From: Oceaniglobus indicus | GTDB taxonomy: Bacteria > Pseudomonadota > Alphaproteobacteria > Rhodobacterales > Rhodobacteraceae | Direction: 5' to 3' | Assembly (NCBI RefSeq): GCF_002751875.1 | Contig: NZ_NMZM01000007.1 | Coordinates: 62,001 to 126,000 of the forward strand | Length of the DNA stretch: 64,000 nucleotides | In this document: positions 52,802 to 61,194 of the stretch, piece by piece | Layout: the number at the start of each line of letters is the position of its first letter | Position numbering within the stretch: position 1 is the first letter of the stretch | The notes under the pieces: generated by a model | The model's database searches: none | Told to the model about the DNA's origin: nothing | Seen by the model: only the letters and a program-made list of their open reading frames with translations | Position numbers and translations under genes: made by a program

Positions 52802-52813
52802 TTGTGATCACAA
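52802..52813. promoter_or_regulatory. Perfect 12-bp palindrome TTGTGATCACAA, operator candidate (sdh)
   Basis: Identical to site 1 upstream of sucC. It lies 125 bp before the sdhC start in a 227-bp intergenic region. A second copy at the 21-bp spacing seen in suc is absent here. Confidence 0.65.
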
Positions 52814-52937
52814 CCGGCGTTCCACCCGGCGATTTTTCGGGATTGCGCCAAAAAACCGCAATCGATCGCGCGCCGATCCCGTGACAAGGGCGGGAAAAGC
52901 GTTAGAACCGACTCAACGGAAGCGAAAGGACGACGCC

Positions 52938-53321
52938 ATGGCAGATGTGAACCGGGGTCAGCGGCCCCTGTCGCCGCATATTTCGATCTACCGACCGCAA
53001 CTGACGTCGATCACGTCGATCCTGACGCGGATCACCGGCAACGCCCTGATCGTGGCCGCGCTGCTGATCGTGTGGTGGTTCGTGGCCGCCGCCGTGTCGC
53101 CCGAGGCGTTCGCCCGCGCCGATGGCGTGATCACCAGCTGGTTCGGCGACCTTGTCATGTTCGGGTCGGTCTGGGCGCTGTGGTATCATTCGCTGGCCGG
53201 GCTGCGGCATCTGTATTGGGACACCGGACGCGGCATGGACGTGCCGACGGCGGAAATGTTGGGCTGGGCCTGCATTGGCGGGTCGGTGTTTCTGACCATC
53301 CTGACGATCATCGTGGTTTAA
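52938..53321 (+). CDS. sdhC: Succinate dehydrogenase cytochrome b556 subunit (SdhC)
   Basis: 127 residues, three membrane helices. RPLSPHISIYRPQLTSI is the conserved start, and HSLAGLRHLYWDTG holds the haem-ligand histidine. With SdhD it anchors succinate dehydrogenase and carries the quinone site. Start has GAAAGGAC upstream. It heads the sdh unit behind the palindromic operator. Confidence 0.95.
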   Translation: MADVNRGQRPLSPHISIYRPQLTSITSILTRITGNALIVAALLIVWWFVAAAVSPEAFARADGVITSWFGDLVMFGSVWALWYHSLAGLRHLYWDTGRGMDVPTAEMLGWACIGGSVFLTILTIIVV

Positions 53322-53331
53322 GGGGGCCGAC

Positions 53332-53703
53332 ATGGGATTTATGACGGATCGCAAGCGGGCCTCGGGCCTTGGATCGGCCAAGACGGGCACGACGCATCAT
53401 TGGCACATGACGATCAGTTCGGTCGCCCTGGTGGGGTTGGTTCCGCTGTTCGTGTTCACGGTGGGTCCGATGCTGGGCGCCTCCCACGCCGAGGTGGTAG
53501 CCTATTATTCCCGGCCGTTCCCCGCGGTGGTGGCGGCGCTGACCTTTGTCGTCGGCTTCATGCACTTCAAGAACGGCGCGCAGGTCATGATCGAGGATTA
53601 CGCCCAGGGGTTCGCCCGCAAGGCGTTGATCGTCGGCGTCACCTGCCTGTCGTGGACGGCAGCGGCGGTGGGGCTGTTCGCCCTGGTCCGACTGGCACTC
53701 TGA
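53332..53703 (+). CDS. sdhD: Succinate dehydrogenase membrane anchor subunit (SdhD)
   Basis: 123 residues, three membrane helices. THHWHMTISSVALVGLVPLF near residue 20 and HFKNGAQVMIEDYAQGF near residue 80 are the family motifs, the latter with the haem/quinone aspartate-tyrosine region. AAGGGGG precedes the start, 10 bp after the sdhC stop. Confidence 0.93.
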   Translation: MGFMTDRKRASGLGSAKTGTTHHWHMTISSVALVGLVPLFVFTVGPMLGASHAEVVAYYSRPFPAVVAALTFVVGFMHFKNGAQVMIEDYAQGFARKALIVGVTCLSWTAAAVGLFALVRLAL

Positions 53704-53746
53704 GCTAACTCGCTGAATGACAACTGGCTGATCTGGAGCGACCCAA

Positions 53747-55552
53747 ATGGCAGCATATGATTACGAGACGCACGAATTCGACGTCGTGGTCGTCGGGGCC
53801 GGGGGCGCCGGTCTGCGTGCGACGCTCGGCATGGCCGAACAGGGGTTGCGCACCGCCTGCGTGACCAAGGTGTTTCCGACCCGGTCCCACACCGTCGCGG
53901 CCCAGGGGGGCATCGCGGCGTCGCTGTCCAACATGGGACCGGACAACTGGCAGTGGCACATGTATGACACCGTCAAGGGGTCCGACTGGCTGGGCGATAC
54001 CGACGCGATGGAATACCTGGCCCGCGAGGCGCCCAAGGCGGTGTACGAGCTGGAGCATTACGGCGTCCCGTTCTCGCGCACCGAGGAAGGCAAGATCTAT
54101 CAGCGGCCGTTCGGCGGACATACCACGCAGTTCGGCGAAGGCCCCCCGGTTCAGCGCACCTGCGCCGCCGCCGACCGCACGGGCCACGCGATCCTGCACA
54201 CGCTGTATGGCCAATCGCTGAAGCAGAAGGCGCAGTTCTATATCGAATATTTCGCCATCGACCTGATCATGTCAGACGACGGCGTGTGTCAGGGCGTGAT
54301 GTGCTGGAAGCTGGACGACGGCACGCTGCACCTGTTTTCGGCCAAGATGGTGGTGCTGGCCACGGGCGGATACGGACGCGCCTATTTCTCGGCCACCTCG
54401 GCCCATACCTGCACCGGTGACGGGGGCGGGATGACCGCGCGGGCCGGTCTGCCGCTTCAGGACATGGAGTTCGTTCAGTTCCATCCCACCGGTATCTATG
54501 GCGCCGGCTGTCTGATCACCGAAGGCGCGCGGGGCGAGGGCGGATACCTGACCAACTCCGAAGGCGAGCGGTTCATGGAACGCTATGCCCCCACCTACAA
54601 GGATCTGGCGTCGCGCGACGTGGTGTCGCGCTGCATGACGATGGAGATCCGTGAAGGGCGCGGCGTCGGCAAGAACGGCGACCACATCCACCTGAACCTG
54701 AACCACCTGCCGAAAGAGGCACTGCACGAACGTCTGCCCGGCATTTCGGAATCCGCGCGCATCTTTGCCGGTGTCGACGTGACGAAAGAGCCGATCCCGG
54801 TCCTGCCCACGGTTCACTACAACATGGGCGGTATCCCGACGAACTATTGGGGCGAAGTCCTGGCGCCCACCGATGGCAAGGATGACGCGGTGTCGCCGGG
54901 CCTGATGGCCGTGGGCGAAGCCGGGTGCGCGTCGGTCCACGGGGCCAACCGCCTCGGGTCGAACTCGCTGATCGACCTGGTGGTGTTCGGGCGCGCCGCC
55001 GCGATCCGCGCCGGTCAGATCGTCGATCCCTCGACCCCGGTGCCGACCCCGAACAAACGCTCGGTGGAAGCGGCCCTGTCGCGGTTCGACGGTCTGCGCT
55101 ACGCCAAGGGCCACGTGCCGACGGCGGAACTGCGGCTGGAGATGCAGAAGACGATGCAGGAAGACGCTGCCGTGTTCCGCACCGATGAAACCCTGGCCGC
55201 CGGCCAGAAGAAGATGGAAGAGGTCGCAGGCAAGTTGAGTGATATCAAGGTCACCGACACCTCGATGATCTGGAACAGCGACCTGATGGAAACGCTGGAG
55301 CTGGAAAACCTGATGCCCAACGCCGTGGCGACGATCACGGCGGCAGCGGCGCGCAAGGAAAGCCGGGGCGCCCACGCCCACGAGGATTACCCCGAGCGCG
55401 ACGATGAAAACTGGCGCAAGCATTCGCTGATCTGGTTCAAGGGCCAGAAGGCGACGCTGGGCTTCCGCGGCGTCCACCTGCAACCGCTGACCAGCCACAA
55501 TGAAGGCGGTATCGATCTGAAGAAGATCGCGCCGAAGAAACGGGTGTATTGA
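53747..55552 (+). CDS. sdhA: Succinate dehydrogenase flavoprotein subunit (SdhA)
   Basis: 601 residues. [11 protein letters not shown] (about 16-26) is the FAD fold, [14 protein letters not shown] contains the histidine that carries covalent FAD, and HPTGIYGAG plus [10 protein letters not shown] and the capping domain arginine region complete the active site. It oxidises succinate to fumarate. The C-terminus [12 protein letters not shown] is standard. Its stop overlaps the next small ORF by one base (TGATG). Confidence 0.97.
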   Translation: MAAYDYETHEFDVVVVGAGGAGLRATLGMAEQGLRTACVTKVFPTRSHTVAAQGGIAASLSNMGPDNWQWHMYDTVKGSDWLGDTDAMEYLAREAPKAVYELEHYGVPFSRTEEGKIYQRPFGGHTTQFGEGPPVQRTCAAADRTGHAILHTLYGQSLKQKAQFYIEYFAIDLIMSDDGVCQGVMCWKLDDGTLHLFSAKMVVLATGGYGRAYFSATSAHTCTGDGGGMTARAGLPLQDMEFVQFHPTGIYGAGCLITEGARGEGGYLTNSEGERFMERYAPTYKDLASRDVVSRCMTMEIREGRGVGKNGDHIHLNLNHLPKEALHERLPGISESARIFAGVDVTKEPIPVLPTVHYNMGGIPTNYWGEVLAPTDGKDDAVSPGLMAVGEAGCASVHGANRLGSNSLIDLVVFGRAAAIRAGQIVDPSTPVPTPNKRSVEAALSRFDGLRYAKGHVPTAELRLEMQKTMQEDAAVFRTDETLAAGQKKMEEVAGKLSDIKVTDTSMIWNSDLMETLELENLMPNAVATITAAAARKESRGAHAHEDYPERDDENWRKHSLIWFKGQKATLGFRGVHLQPLTSHNEGGIDLKKIAPKKRVY

Positions 55553-55863
55553 TGCGCGTTCGGGCATTTGCCGCGGCAGTTCTGTGTCTTGCCGCCGCGC
55601 CGGCCCTTGCGGGCGGACGTGCCGCCTGCAACGTCGAGGCCGGTTTCGTGCTGAGCCACGACACCCAGGGCCGGGCGATCTGTGTGCGGCAGGTGATGCC
55701 GGTGTCGAACGCCCAGAACCGCGGGTATCTGACCGGCGCACCGCGCGAACGGCGGCGCGGGTTTTTTTGCCGCTATCCCCACCGACCGTCGGATTCGGTG
55801 TTCATCGGTGGCGCGGGATACCTGATCAAGGATGACGTGCGCCGCCGTCACGGCTGCCTGTGA
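55552..55863 (+). CDS. Small secreted protein in the sdh operon (unknown 1)
   Basis: 103 residues with a signal peptide (about 1-20, ending APALAGG). The mature part has four cysteines (ACNVEA, ICVRQ, FCRYP, HGCL) and many arginines, and no family that I recognise. Its start overlaps the sdhA stop and its end overlaps the next ORF (GTG inside TGA), so it is clearly part of the sdh transcript. A periplasmic or assembly role is only a guess. Confidence 0.7.
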   Translation: MRVRAFAAAVLCLAAAPALAGGRAACNVEAGFVLSHDTQGRAICVRQVMPVSNAQNRGYLTGAPRERRRGFFCRYPHRPSDSVFIGGAGYLIKDDVRRRHGCL

Positions 55864-56198
55864 GACATCCGATCGGCAGATCCGGCGCGACGATCGCCAT
55901 GCTCGTCGCGCTTGGCGTGGGGGTGGCCTGCACGCCCATGGCGCGCGACGATCTGACCCGCGCGGCCGCGCGCAACGCGATCCGCCCCGTCGTGCAGCAG
56001 CGTTTGCCGGGGGTGCCGGTGGAACCTGCCATCGACTGTGTCATCGACAACGCCCAGTCCGCCGAACTGCTGTCGCTTGCTTCGGATGCGGTGACCGGGC
56101 CGACCGCGAATACCGTGCAGATCGTGACGAATATCGCCTCCCGCGAGGGGGCCCTGAGATGTCTGGCGACCGAAGGTCTGCCAGCCCTGCTGAGATAG
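55860..56198 (+). CDS. Small secreted protein in the sdh operon (unknown 2)
   Basis: 112 residues, GTG start sharing bases with the previous stop. A hydrophobic segment (about 13-23) ends GVACTP, which could be a lipobox, so it may be a lipoprotein. The mature part is RPVVQQRLPGVPVEPAIDC and SAELLSLASDAVTGP, with a second cysteine near the end. No family recognised. It lies 12 bp before sdhB. Confidence 0.68.
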   Translation: MRHPIGRSGATIAMLVALGVGVACTPMARDDLTRAAARNAIRPVVQQRLPGVPVEPAIDCVIDNAQSAELLSLASDAVTGPTANTVQIVTNIASREGALRCLATEGLPALLR

Positions 56199-56210
56199 AG
56201 GAGCCAAGAG

Positions 56211-56990
56211 ATGGTCCAACTGACGCTGCCCAAGAACAGCCGGATGCGCACGGGCAAGACATGGCCCAAACCCGAGGGCGCGACGAACCTGCGCACCTTC
56301 AACATCTATCGCTGGACCCCCGACGATGGCGAGAATCCCCGCATCGATACCTATTTCGTCGATATGGATACCTGCGGGCCGATGGTTCTGGACGCGCTGA
56401 TCAAGATCAAGAACGAGATCGACCCGACCCTGACGTTCCGCCGGTCCTGCCGCGAAGGCATCTGCGGATCCTGCGCCATGAACATCGGCGGCATCAACAC
56501 GCTGGCCTGCATCTATGGCATGGACGAGGTGAAGGGCGATGTGAAGATCTATCCGCTGCCGCACATGCCGGTGATCCGCGACCTGATTCCCGACCTGACC
56601 CATTTCTATGCCCAGCATGAAAGCGTGATGCCGTGGCTGGAAACGACGACGCCGCGCCCGGCCAAGGAATGGAAGCAGAGCATCGAGGACCGCAAGAAGC
56701 TGGACGGTCTCTATGAATGCGTCATGTGTGCGTGCTGTTCCACTGCCTGTCCGTCCTATTGGTGGAATGGTGATCGGTATCTCGGGCCGGCCGCGCTGTT
56801 GCATGCCTATCGCTGGATCATCGACAGCCGTGACGAGGCGACGGGCGAACGGCTGGACGATCTGGAGGATCCGTTCAAGCTGTATCGCTGTCATACGATC
56901 ATGAACTGCGCCAAAACCTGCCCCAAGGGGTTGAACCCGGCCAAGGCGATCGGCGAGATCAAGTCGTTGATGGTCGAACGCCAGGTCTGA
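56211..56990 (+). CDS. sdhB: Succinate dehydrogenase iron-sulfur subunit (SdhB)
   Basis: 259 residues. The [2Fe-2S] ligands are in CREGICGSC plus a later ACIYG; the [4Fe-4S] and [3Fe-4S] clusters use [16 protein letters not shown] and [17 protein letters not shown]. It passes electrons from SdhA to the quinone site. GAGGAGCC precedes the start. It ends the classical sdh genes; the following glycosyltransferase begins one base after its stop. Confidence 0.97.
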   Translation: MVQLTLPKNSRMRTGKTWPKPEGATNLRTFNIYRWTPDDGENPRIDTYFVDMDTCGPMVLDALIKIKNEIDPTLTFRRSCREGICGSCAMNIGGINTLACIYGMDEVKGDVKIYPLPHMPVIRDLIPDLTHFYAQHESVMPWLETTTPRPAKEWKQSIEDRKKLDGLYECVMCACCSTACPSYWWNGDRYLGPAALLHAYRWIIDSRDEATGERLDDLEDPFKLYRCHTIMNCAKTCPKGLNPAKAIGEIKSLMVERQV

Positions 56991-56991
56991 G

Positions 56992-57771
56992 ATGACCGGC
57001 ACCGCGGGCGGGCAGGAAACGGCGCCGACATTCAGCATCGTGATGGTCGATTACGACGGGGCGGTTGCGCGCGACGATTTCCGCCGCGCGATCGCCAGCC
57101 TTGCCGCGCAGACCTGTGACGACTTCGAGGTGCTGATCTATCACGACGGGCCGAAGGACACGCCCTATGAGGATGAGCTTGCCCAGACGCCGAAACCCGC
57201 GCGATTGCGGTTTTTCACGTCCGAGCGTCGCGAGGACGATTGGGGTCACTCAAACCGCGATCGCGGCATTCGCGCGGCGCGGGGGCAGTGGATCCTGCAC
57301 ACCAATGCCGACAATGTTCTTTATCCGCAGGCCATCGAACGGCTGTCGGCCACGGTGAAAGACAAACGCCCCTACGTCAGCGCCCGTCAGCACAGGTATC
57401 CCGCGGGCCTGAAAAGCATCGCCAAGCGATGCGACAAATGGTTCGGCACCAACCTGCAAAAGCGCGAAATCCGCACCGTGACGCAGCGACAGATCGTGAT
57501 CTTCGCGATCCTGCTGCGCGGTGTTCTGCCGTCGGGCGGAAAATACATGCGCCTGCCCGAGACGGCGAAGGATCATGCGCTGGTGATGGGGGGCGTGCCG
57601 GTGCGTCCGGGTTTTATCGACGCGATGCAACTGGTGATGCGGCGCGACCTGTGGCTGGAGCAGGGCGGATGGAGCGACAAAAGGTCGGAATCGGATGGTG
57701 TGATGTATCGTCGCTTTGCCCTGACATATGATGTTCTGGTGCTTCCGGAAATACTTGGAGAGCATTGGTGA
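56992..57771 (+). CDS. Glycosyltransferase family 2 (GT-A fold)
   Basis: 259 residues. The N-terminus FSIVMVDYDG, IASLAAQTCDDFEVLIYHDGP, WGHSNRDRGIRAARGQWILHTNADN matches a GT-A catalytic domain; the DxD-like element is NADN. It has no membrane helix. It follows sdhB by one base and ends in the next gene's start, so it is co-transcribed with sdh by layout, although its biology (glycan or cell-surface synthesis) is different. Sugar and acceptor are unknown. Confidence 0.8.
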   Translation: MTGTAGGQETAPTFSIVMVDYDGAVARDDFRRAIASLAAQTCDDFEVLIYHDGPKDTPYEDELAQTPKPARLRFFTSERREDDWGHSNRDRGIRAARGQWILHTNADNVLYPQAIERLSATVKDKRPYVSARQHRYPAGLKSIAKRCDKWFGTNLQKREIRTVTQRQIVIFAILLRGVLPSGGKYMRLPETAKDHALVMGGVPVRPGFIDAMQLVMRRDLWLEQGGWSDKRSESDGVMYRRFALTYDVLVLPEILGEHW

Positions 57772-58478
57772 TAAGATCCTGGGGCGAATTGCGTTTTCGG
57801 TTGCTGAAATCGAACCGATTGAAATATCGCGGCCTCGTGGTGCCGATTGACCGCGATCTGGTGCCGAAGGCGGTGATCAAGCAATTGCTGCGCGGCCAAT
57901 ACGAAGTGCCGGAAATCGAAGCCGCCCTGGCGCTGATCCGGCCCGACGACCGCGTGCTGGAACTGGGCACCGGGTTGGGGGTGGTTTCGGCCCTGGTGGC
58001 GCAGAAACTGACGCGGGGCAAGGTTCTGACCTTCGATGGCAATCCGAACCTGCAACCGTCGATCAAGGCGCTTCATCGTGCCAACGGGATCACCAACGTC
58101 ACGCCCCGTCACGGTCTGGTGCAGGGGGGCGCCGGTGCCGGCACCGCCACGTTCCATCTGAACGTGAACTTTCCCGAAGGCAGCATTGCGTCGGCGCGGG
58201 GGTCGACCGAAACCATCGACGTGCCGGTTGAAAGCTGGGATGCGGTGGTTGAGGCGTTCCGCCCCACCGTCCTGATCTGCGATATCGAGGGGGCGGAAGT
58301 CGATCTTCTGCCGGCGGTATCGCTGGACGGGCTGCGCGCGGTGGTGATCGAACTGCACCCAGACGTGGTGCCTGCCGACAGGCTTGCCGCGTTGAAAAAA
58401 ACGCTCGGGGATGGGGGGCTGGTGGCGCGCGACGACCTGGCATCGGGCACCGTGGTGGCTTACGTCCGGCAACCGTGA
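57768..58478 (+). CDS. FkbM family SAM-dependent methyltransferase
   Basis: 236 residues. GTG 57768 is preferred (GGAG at 7 bases); a TTG three bases earlier is possible. VLELGTGLGVVSA is motif I, the acidic residue is in LTFDGNP, and CDIEGAEVDLL is the FkbM signature. FkbM enzymes O-methylate sugars or glycan residues, which suits the glycosyltransferase it overlaps. The two probably modify one surface glycan. The region is downstream of sdhB and ends at a hairpin. Confidence 0.85.
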   Translation: MIRSWGELRFRLLKSNRLKYRGLVVPIDRDLVPKAVIKQLLRGQYEVPEIEAALALIRPDDRVLELGTGLGVVSALVAQKLTRGKVLTFDGNPNLQPSIKALHRANGITNVTPRHGLVQGGAGAGTATFHLNVNFPEGSIASARGSTETIDVPVESWDAVVEAFRPTVLICDIEGAEVDLLPAVSLDGLRAVVIELHPDVVPADRLAALKKTLGDGGLVARDDLASGTVVAYVRQP

Positions 58479-58522
58479 ACGGCCGATGGCGGTCGGGTGA
58501 TTTGCCCGGCTTTATCCGAATT

Positions 58523-58555
58523 TCGGGCGCAGTCCCGTTCAGGGAACGCGCCCGA
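58523..58555. terminator. Convergent hairpin between the FkbM gene and the H-NS gene
   Basis: TCGGGCGC / GCGCCCGA, 8 bp, with an AG/AC internal loop and an upper TCCC/GGGA stem. Only TTTC follows, so efficiency is uncertain. Confidence 0.5.
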
Positions 58556-58604
58556 TTTCGACGGCAATACCGGGCGTCAAAAACCGGTTGGCCGCCCGTG
58601 TTTC

Positions 58605-58919
58605 TCAGATCTTGAAATCGTCCAGCGATTGGCCATTCTCAAGCGCCTTCTTGACCCAACCCGGTTGACGCCCGCGACCCGTCCAGGTTTGAGTCGGGTC
58701 TTCGGGGTTGCGATATTTCGGCGGATTTTTCTGGGTGGGCTTTCGGCTCTTGCGATCATCGCCGACTAGATCGGACAGATCAAAGCCATGTTCCAATGCG
58801 ACGTTTTCGGCCGCTTTACGGGCATCGGCCCGGCGTCTGGCTTCCAGTGAATCCAATGCCTTGTCCACATCCTTGCGCAATTTCAAAAGTTCATTCCGGT
58901 CGAGTTTATCCAGATCCAT
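58605..58919 (-). CDS. H-NS family nucleoid protein (HvrA/Spb type)
   Basis: 104 residues. The N-terminal helical oligomerisation part (MDLDKLDRNELLKLRKDVDKAL) is followed by a linker and the C-terminal DNA-binding motif YRNPEDPTQTWTGRGRQPGW, the form used by HvrA, Spb and other Rhodobacterales H-NS proteins. These bind AT-rich, curved DNA and tune photosynthesis or stress genes in relatives. The start is the Met before DLDKLD. It is downstream of ecm on the same strand. Confidence 0.92.
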   Translation of the reverse strand: MDLDKLDRNELLKLRKDVDKALDSLEARRRADARKAAENVALEHGFDLSDLVGDDRKSRKPTQKNPPKYRNPEDPTQTWTGRGRQPGWVKKALENGQSLDDFKI

Positions 58920-59064
58920 GGTGCATCTTTCCGTTTGCCCTGCGCTTATCAATTGCGCTTGTGCGGCCTTCTTCCCCCATGCATGGAAAAATGCAAGTCA
59001 AAACCCCGTTAAAGACCCGCAAAATTCGGAATATGATCATTACTACCGGCGTGATTGCGCGAAA

Positions 59065-61035
59065 TCATTGCGCCGCAACCCTGGTCGGGTCGGCGATGGC
59101 GGTTATATCCAACATGATCCGGTTCAGTTCGAAATCCTTCGGGGTATAGACGCGGGTCACTCCGAGTCGTCGCAATTCGGCGGCGTCCAATTCGGGGATG
59201 ATGCCGCCCGCAATAACCGGCAGATGGCCCAATCCCGCGGCTTTCAGCCCGGCCAGAACCTCGGCCACCAATGGCAGATGGCTGCCGGACAGGATCGACA
59301 GGCCGATGACGTGGGCCTCGCTATTGCGCGCCGCCGCGACGATTTCATCCGGGGTAAAGCGAATGCCGTCGTAAGAGATGTCGATCCCGCAGTCGCGCGC
59401 GCGGGCGGCAATCTGTTCGGCACCGTTGGAATGACCGTCGAGTCCGGGTTTGCCGATCAGCAGTTTCAGCCGCCGGCCCAGACGGGTCGATACGGCATCG
59501 ACCGCGGCGCGGATTTCGGCCAGATCCTCGGTGCGGTTCGAGGGGTTGCGCGACACGCCCGTGGGGCCGCGAAACTGGCCGAACACGGCGCGGATCGTAT
59601 CGCCCCATTCGCCTGTCGTGACGCCCGCCTTGGCCGCGCGGATCGACGCCGGCATGATGTTCTCTCCGCTGTGCGCCGCGGCGCGCAAGGCGTCCAGAGC
59701 AGCGCGACAGGCCGCTTCGTCGCGTTCGGTTCGCCACGCGTCCAGGCGGGCGATCTGGTCGGCTTCGGCATCCTTGTCGGCCGCCATGATCGAACCTTCG
59801 CCCGCGGTCAGCGGCGAGGCTTCGGCGCCGGTAAACCGGTTGACGCCGACCACCGTCGTCTCGCCGCTTTCGATGCTGGCGATCCGCGCGGCATTGCTTT
59901 CGACCAGGCGTGATTTCATGTGCTCGATCGCCTTCACCGCGCCGCCCATGGCGTCGATGGTGGCCATTTCCGCCCGCGCGCTGTCCTTCAGGCTTTCGAC
60001 TTTGGCCGCGATGGCCGGGTTGCCATCGAACAGGTCGCCGTATTCCAGCAGATCGGTCTCATAGGCCAATATCTGTTGTGCGCGCAGCGACCATTGTTGA
60101 TCCCAGGGGCGCGGCAACCCCAAAGCTTCGTTCCACGCGGGAAGTTGCACGGCGCGGGCACGGGCGTTCTTGCTCAGCGTGACGGCAAGCATTTCCAGCA
60201 TGATGCGATGCACATTGTTTTCAGGCTGTTGTTCGGTCAATCCAAGGGAATTGACCTGGACGCCATAACGAAAACGACGATAGAGCGGGTCGGTCACGCC
60301 ATAGCGCGTCACGCAAATCTCGTCCCACAATTCGCCGAACGCTCGCATCTTGCACAATTCCGTGACAAAGCGGATTCCGGCATTCACGAAGAATGAAATG
60401 CGACCGACCATTTCGGGAAAGTCGGCCGCGGCCACCTTGCCGCGCAGATCGTCCAGAACGGCCGTGGCGGTGGCCAATGCATAGGCCAGTTCCTGATCCG
60501 GCGTCGCGCCTGCTTCCTGCAGATGATAGGAACAGACGTTCATCGGGTTCCATTTCGGCAGATGTTCGCGGGTGTAGGCGGCGATATCCGTGATCATGCG
60601 CAAGGACGGTTCGGGCGGACAGATATAGGTGCCGCGCGACAGGTATTCCTTTATGATGTCGTTCTGCACGGTGCCCTGCAATCGGGCGATGTCGGCGCCC
60701 TGTTCCTCGGCGGCCGCGATATAAAGCGCCAGCAGCCACGGCGCCGTGGCGTTGATGGTCATCGAGGTGTTCATCCGGTCCAGCGGGATATCGGCGAACA
60801 GCGCCCGCATGTCGCCCAGGTGCGCCACCGGCACGCCGACCTTGCCGACCTCGCCGCGCGCCAGTTCATGGTCGCTGTCGTATCCGGTCTGGGTCGGCAG
60901 GTCGAACGCCACCGACAGACCGGTCTGCCCCTTGGCCAGGTTGCCGCGATACAGGATATTGCTGGCGCGGGCAGTGGAATGACCGGCATAGGTGCGAAAC
61001 AGCCAGGGGTCGTCTTTCGGGGGGATGCCTGCCAT
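59065..61035 (-). CDS. ecm: Ethylmalonyl-CoA mutase Ecm (B12-dependent)
   Basis: 656 residues from the ATG at 61035, which has AGGAG at proper spacing; a form 13 residues longer lacks one and does not fit the family. The (alpha/beta)8 barrel starts PWLFRTYAGHSTARASN; the B12-binding domain has DGHSNG, with His535 as cobalt ligand (DxHxxG), and SILSGSHL, VIAGGIIP. The sequence follows the MeaA/Ecm subfamily, which isomerises ethylmalonyl-CoA to methylsuccinyl-CoA, not the methylmalonyl type. Ccr, which makes its precursor, is 1.7 kb away. Confidence 0.93.
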   Translation of the reverse strand: MAGIPPKDDPWLFRTYAGHSTARASNILYRGNLAKGQTGLSVAFDLPTQTGYDSDHELARGEVGKVGVPVAHLGDMRALFADIPLDRMNTSMTINATAPWLLALYIAAAEEQGADIARLQGTVQNDIIKEYLSRGTYICPPEPSLRMITDIAAYTREHLPKWNPMNVCSYHLQEAGATPDQELAYALATATAVLDDLRGKVAAADFPEMVGRISFFVNAGIRFVTELCKMRAFGELWDEICVTRYGVTDPLYRRFRYGVQVNSLGLTEQQPENNVHRIMLEMLAVTLSKNARARAVQLPAWNEALGLPRPWDQQWSLRAQQILAYETDLLEYGDLFDGNPAIAAKVESLKDSARAEMATIDAMGGAVKAIEHMKSRLVESNAARIASIESGETTVVGVNRFTGAEASPLTAGEGSIMAADKDAEADQIARLDAWRTERDEAACRAALDALRAAAHSGENIMPASIRAAKAGVTTGEWGDTIRAVFGQFRGPTGVSRNPSNRTEDLAEIRAAVDAVSTRLGRRLKLLIGKPGLDGHSNGAEQIAARARDCGIDISYDGIRFTPDEIVAAARNSEAHVIGLSILSGSHLPLVAEVLAGLKAAGLGHLPVIAGGIIPELDAAELRRLGVTRVYTPKDFELNRIMLDITAIADPTRVAAQ

Positions 61036-61053
61036 CTGGAACTCCTGAAGTCG

Positions 61054-61068
61054 CGTAATTAAATTACG
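61054..61068. promoter_or_regulatory. 15-bp palindrome CGTAATTAAATTACG upstream of ecm
   Basis: Seven-base arms around one centre base, in the AT-rich part of the 159-bp divergent region between ecm and the acyltransferase. It lies 18 bp from the ecm start, between a possible promoter and the ribosome binding site, so a repressor site is plausible. Confidence 0.5.
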
Positions 61069-61194
61069 TTTCAAAACTTGCTAGGGTAATAAAATGGCGC
61101 TGTCAATCGCTGCGTTGCGGCAAATTCGCGTCGCCGTCGCTGCGGTGCCGGATCGGGATTTACCGGGCCGGGCCGACGTGCCACGGTTTCCCCC

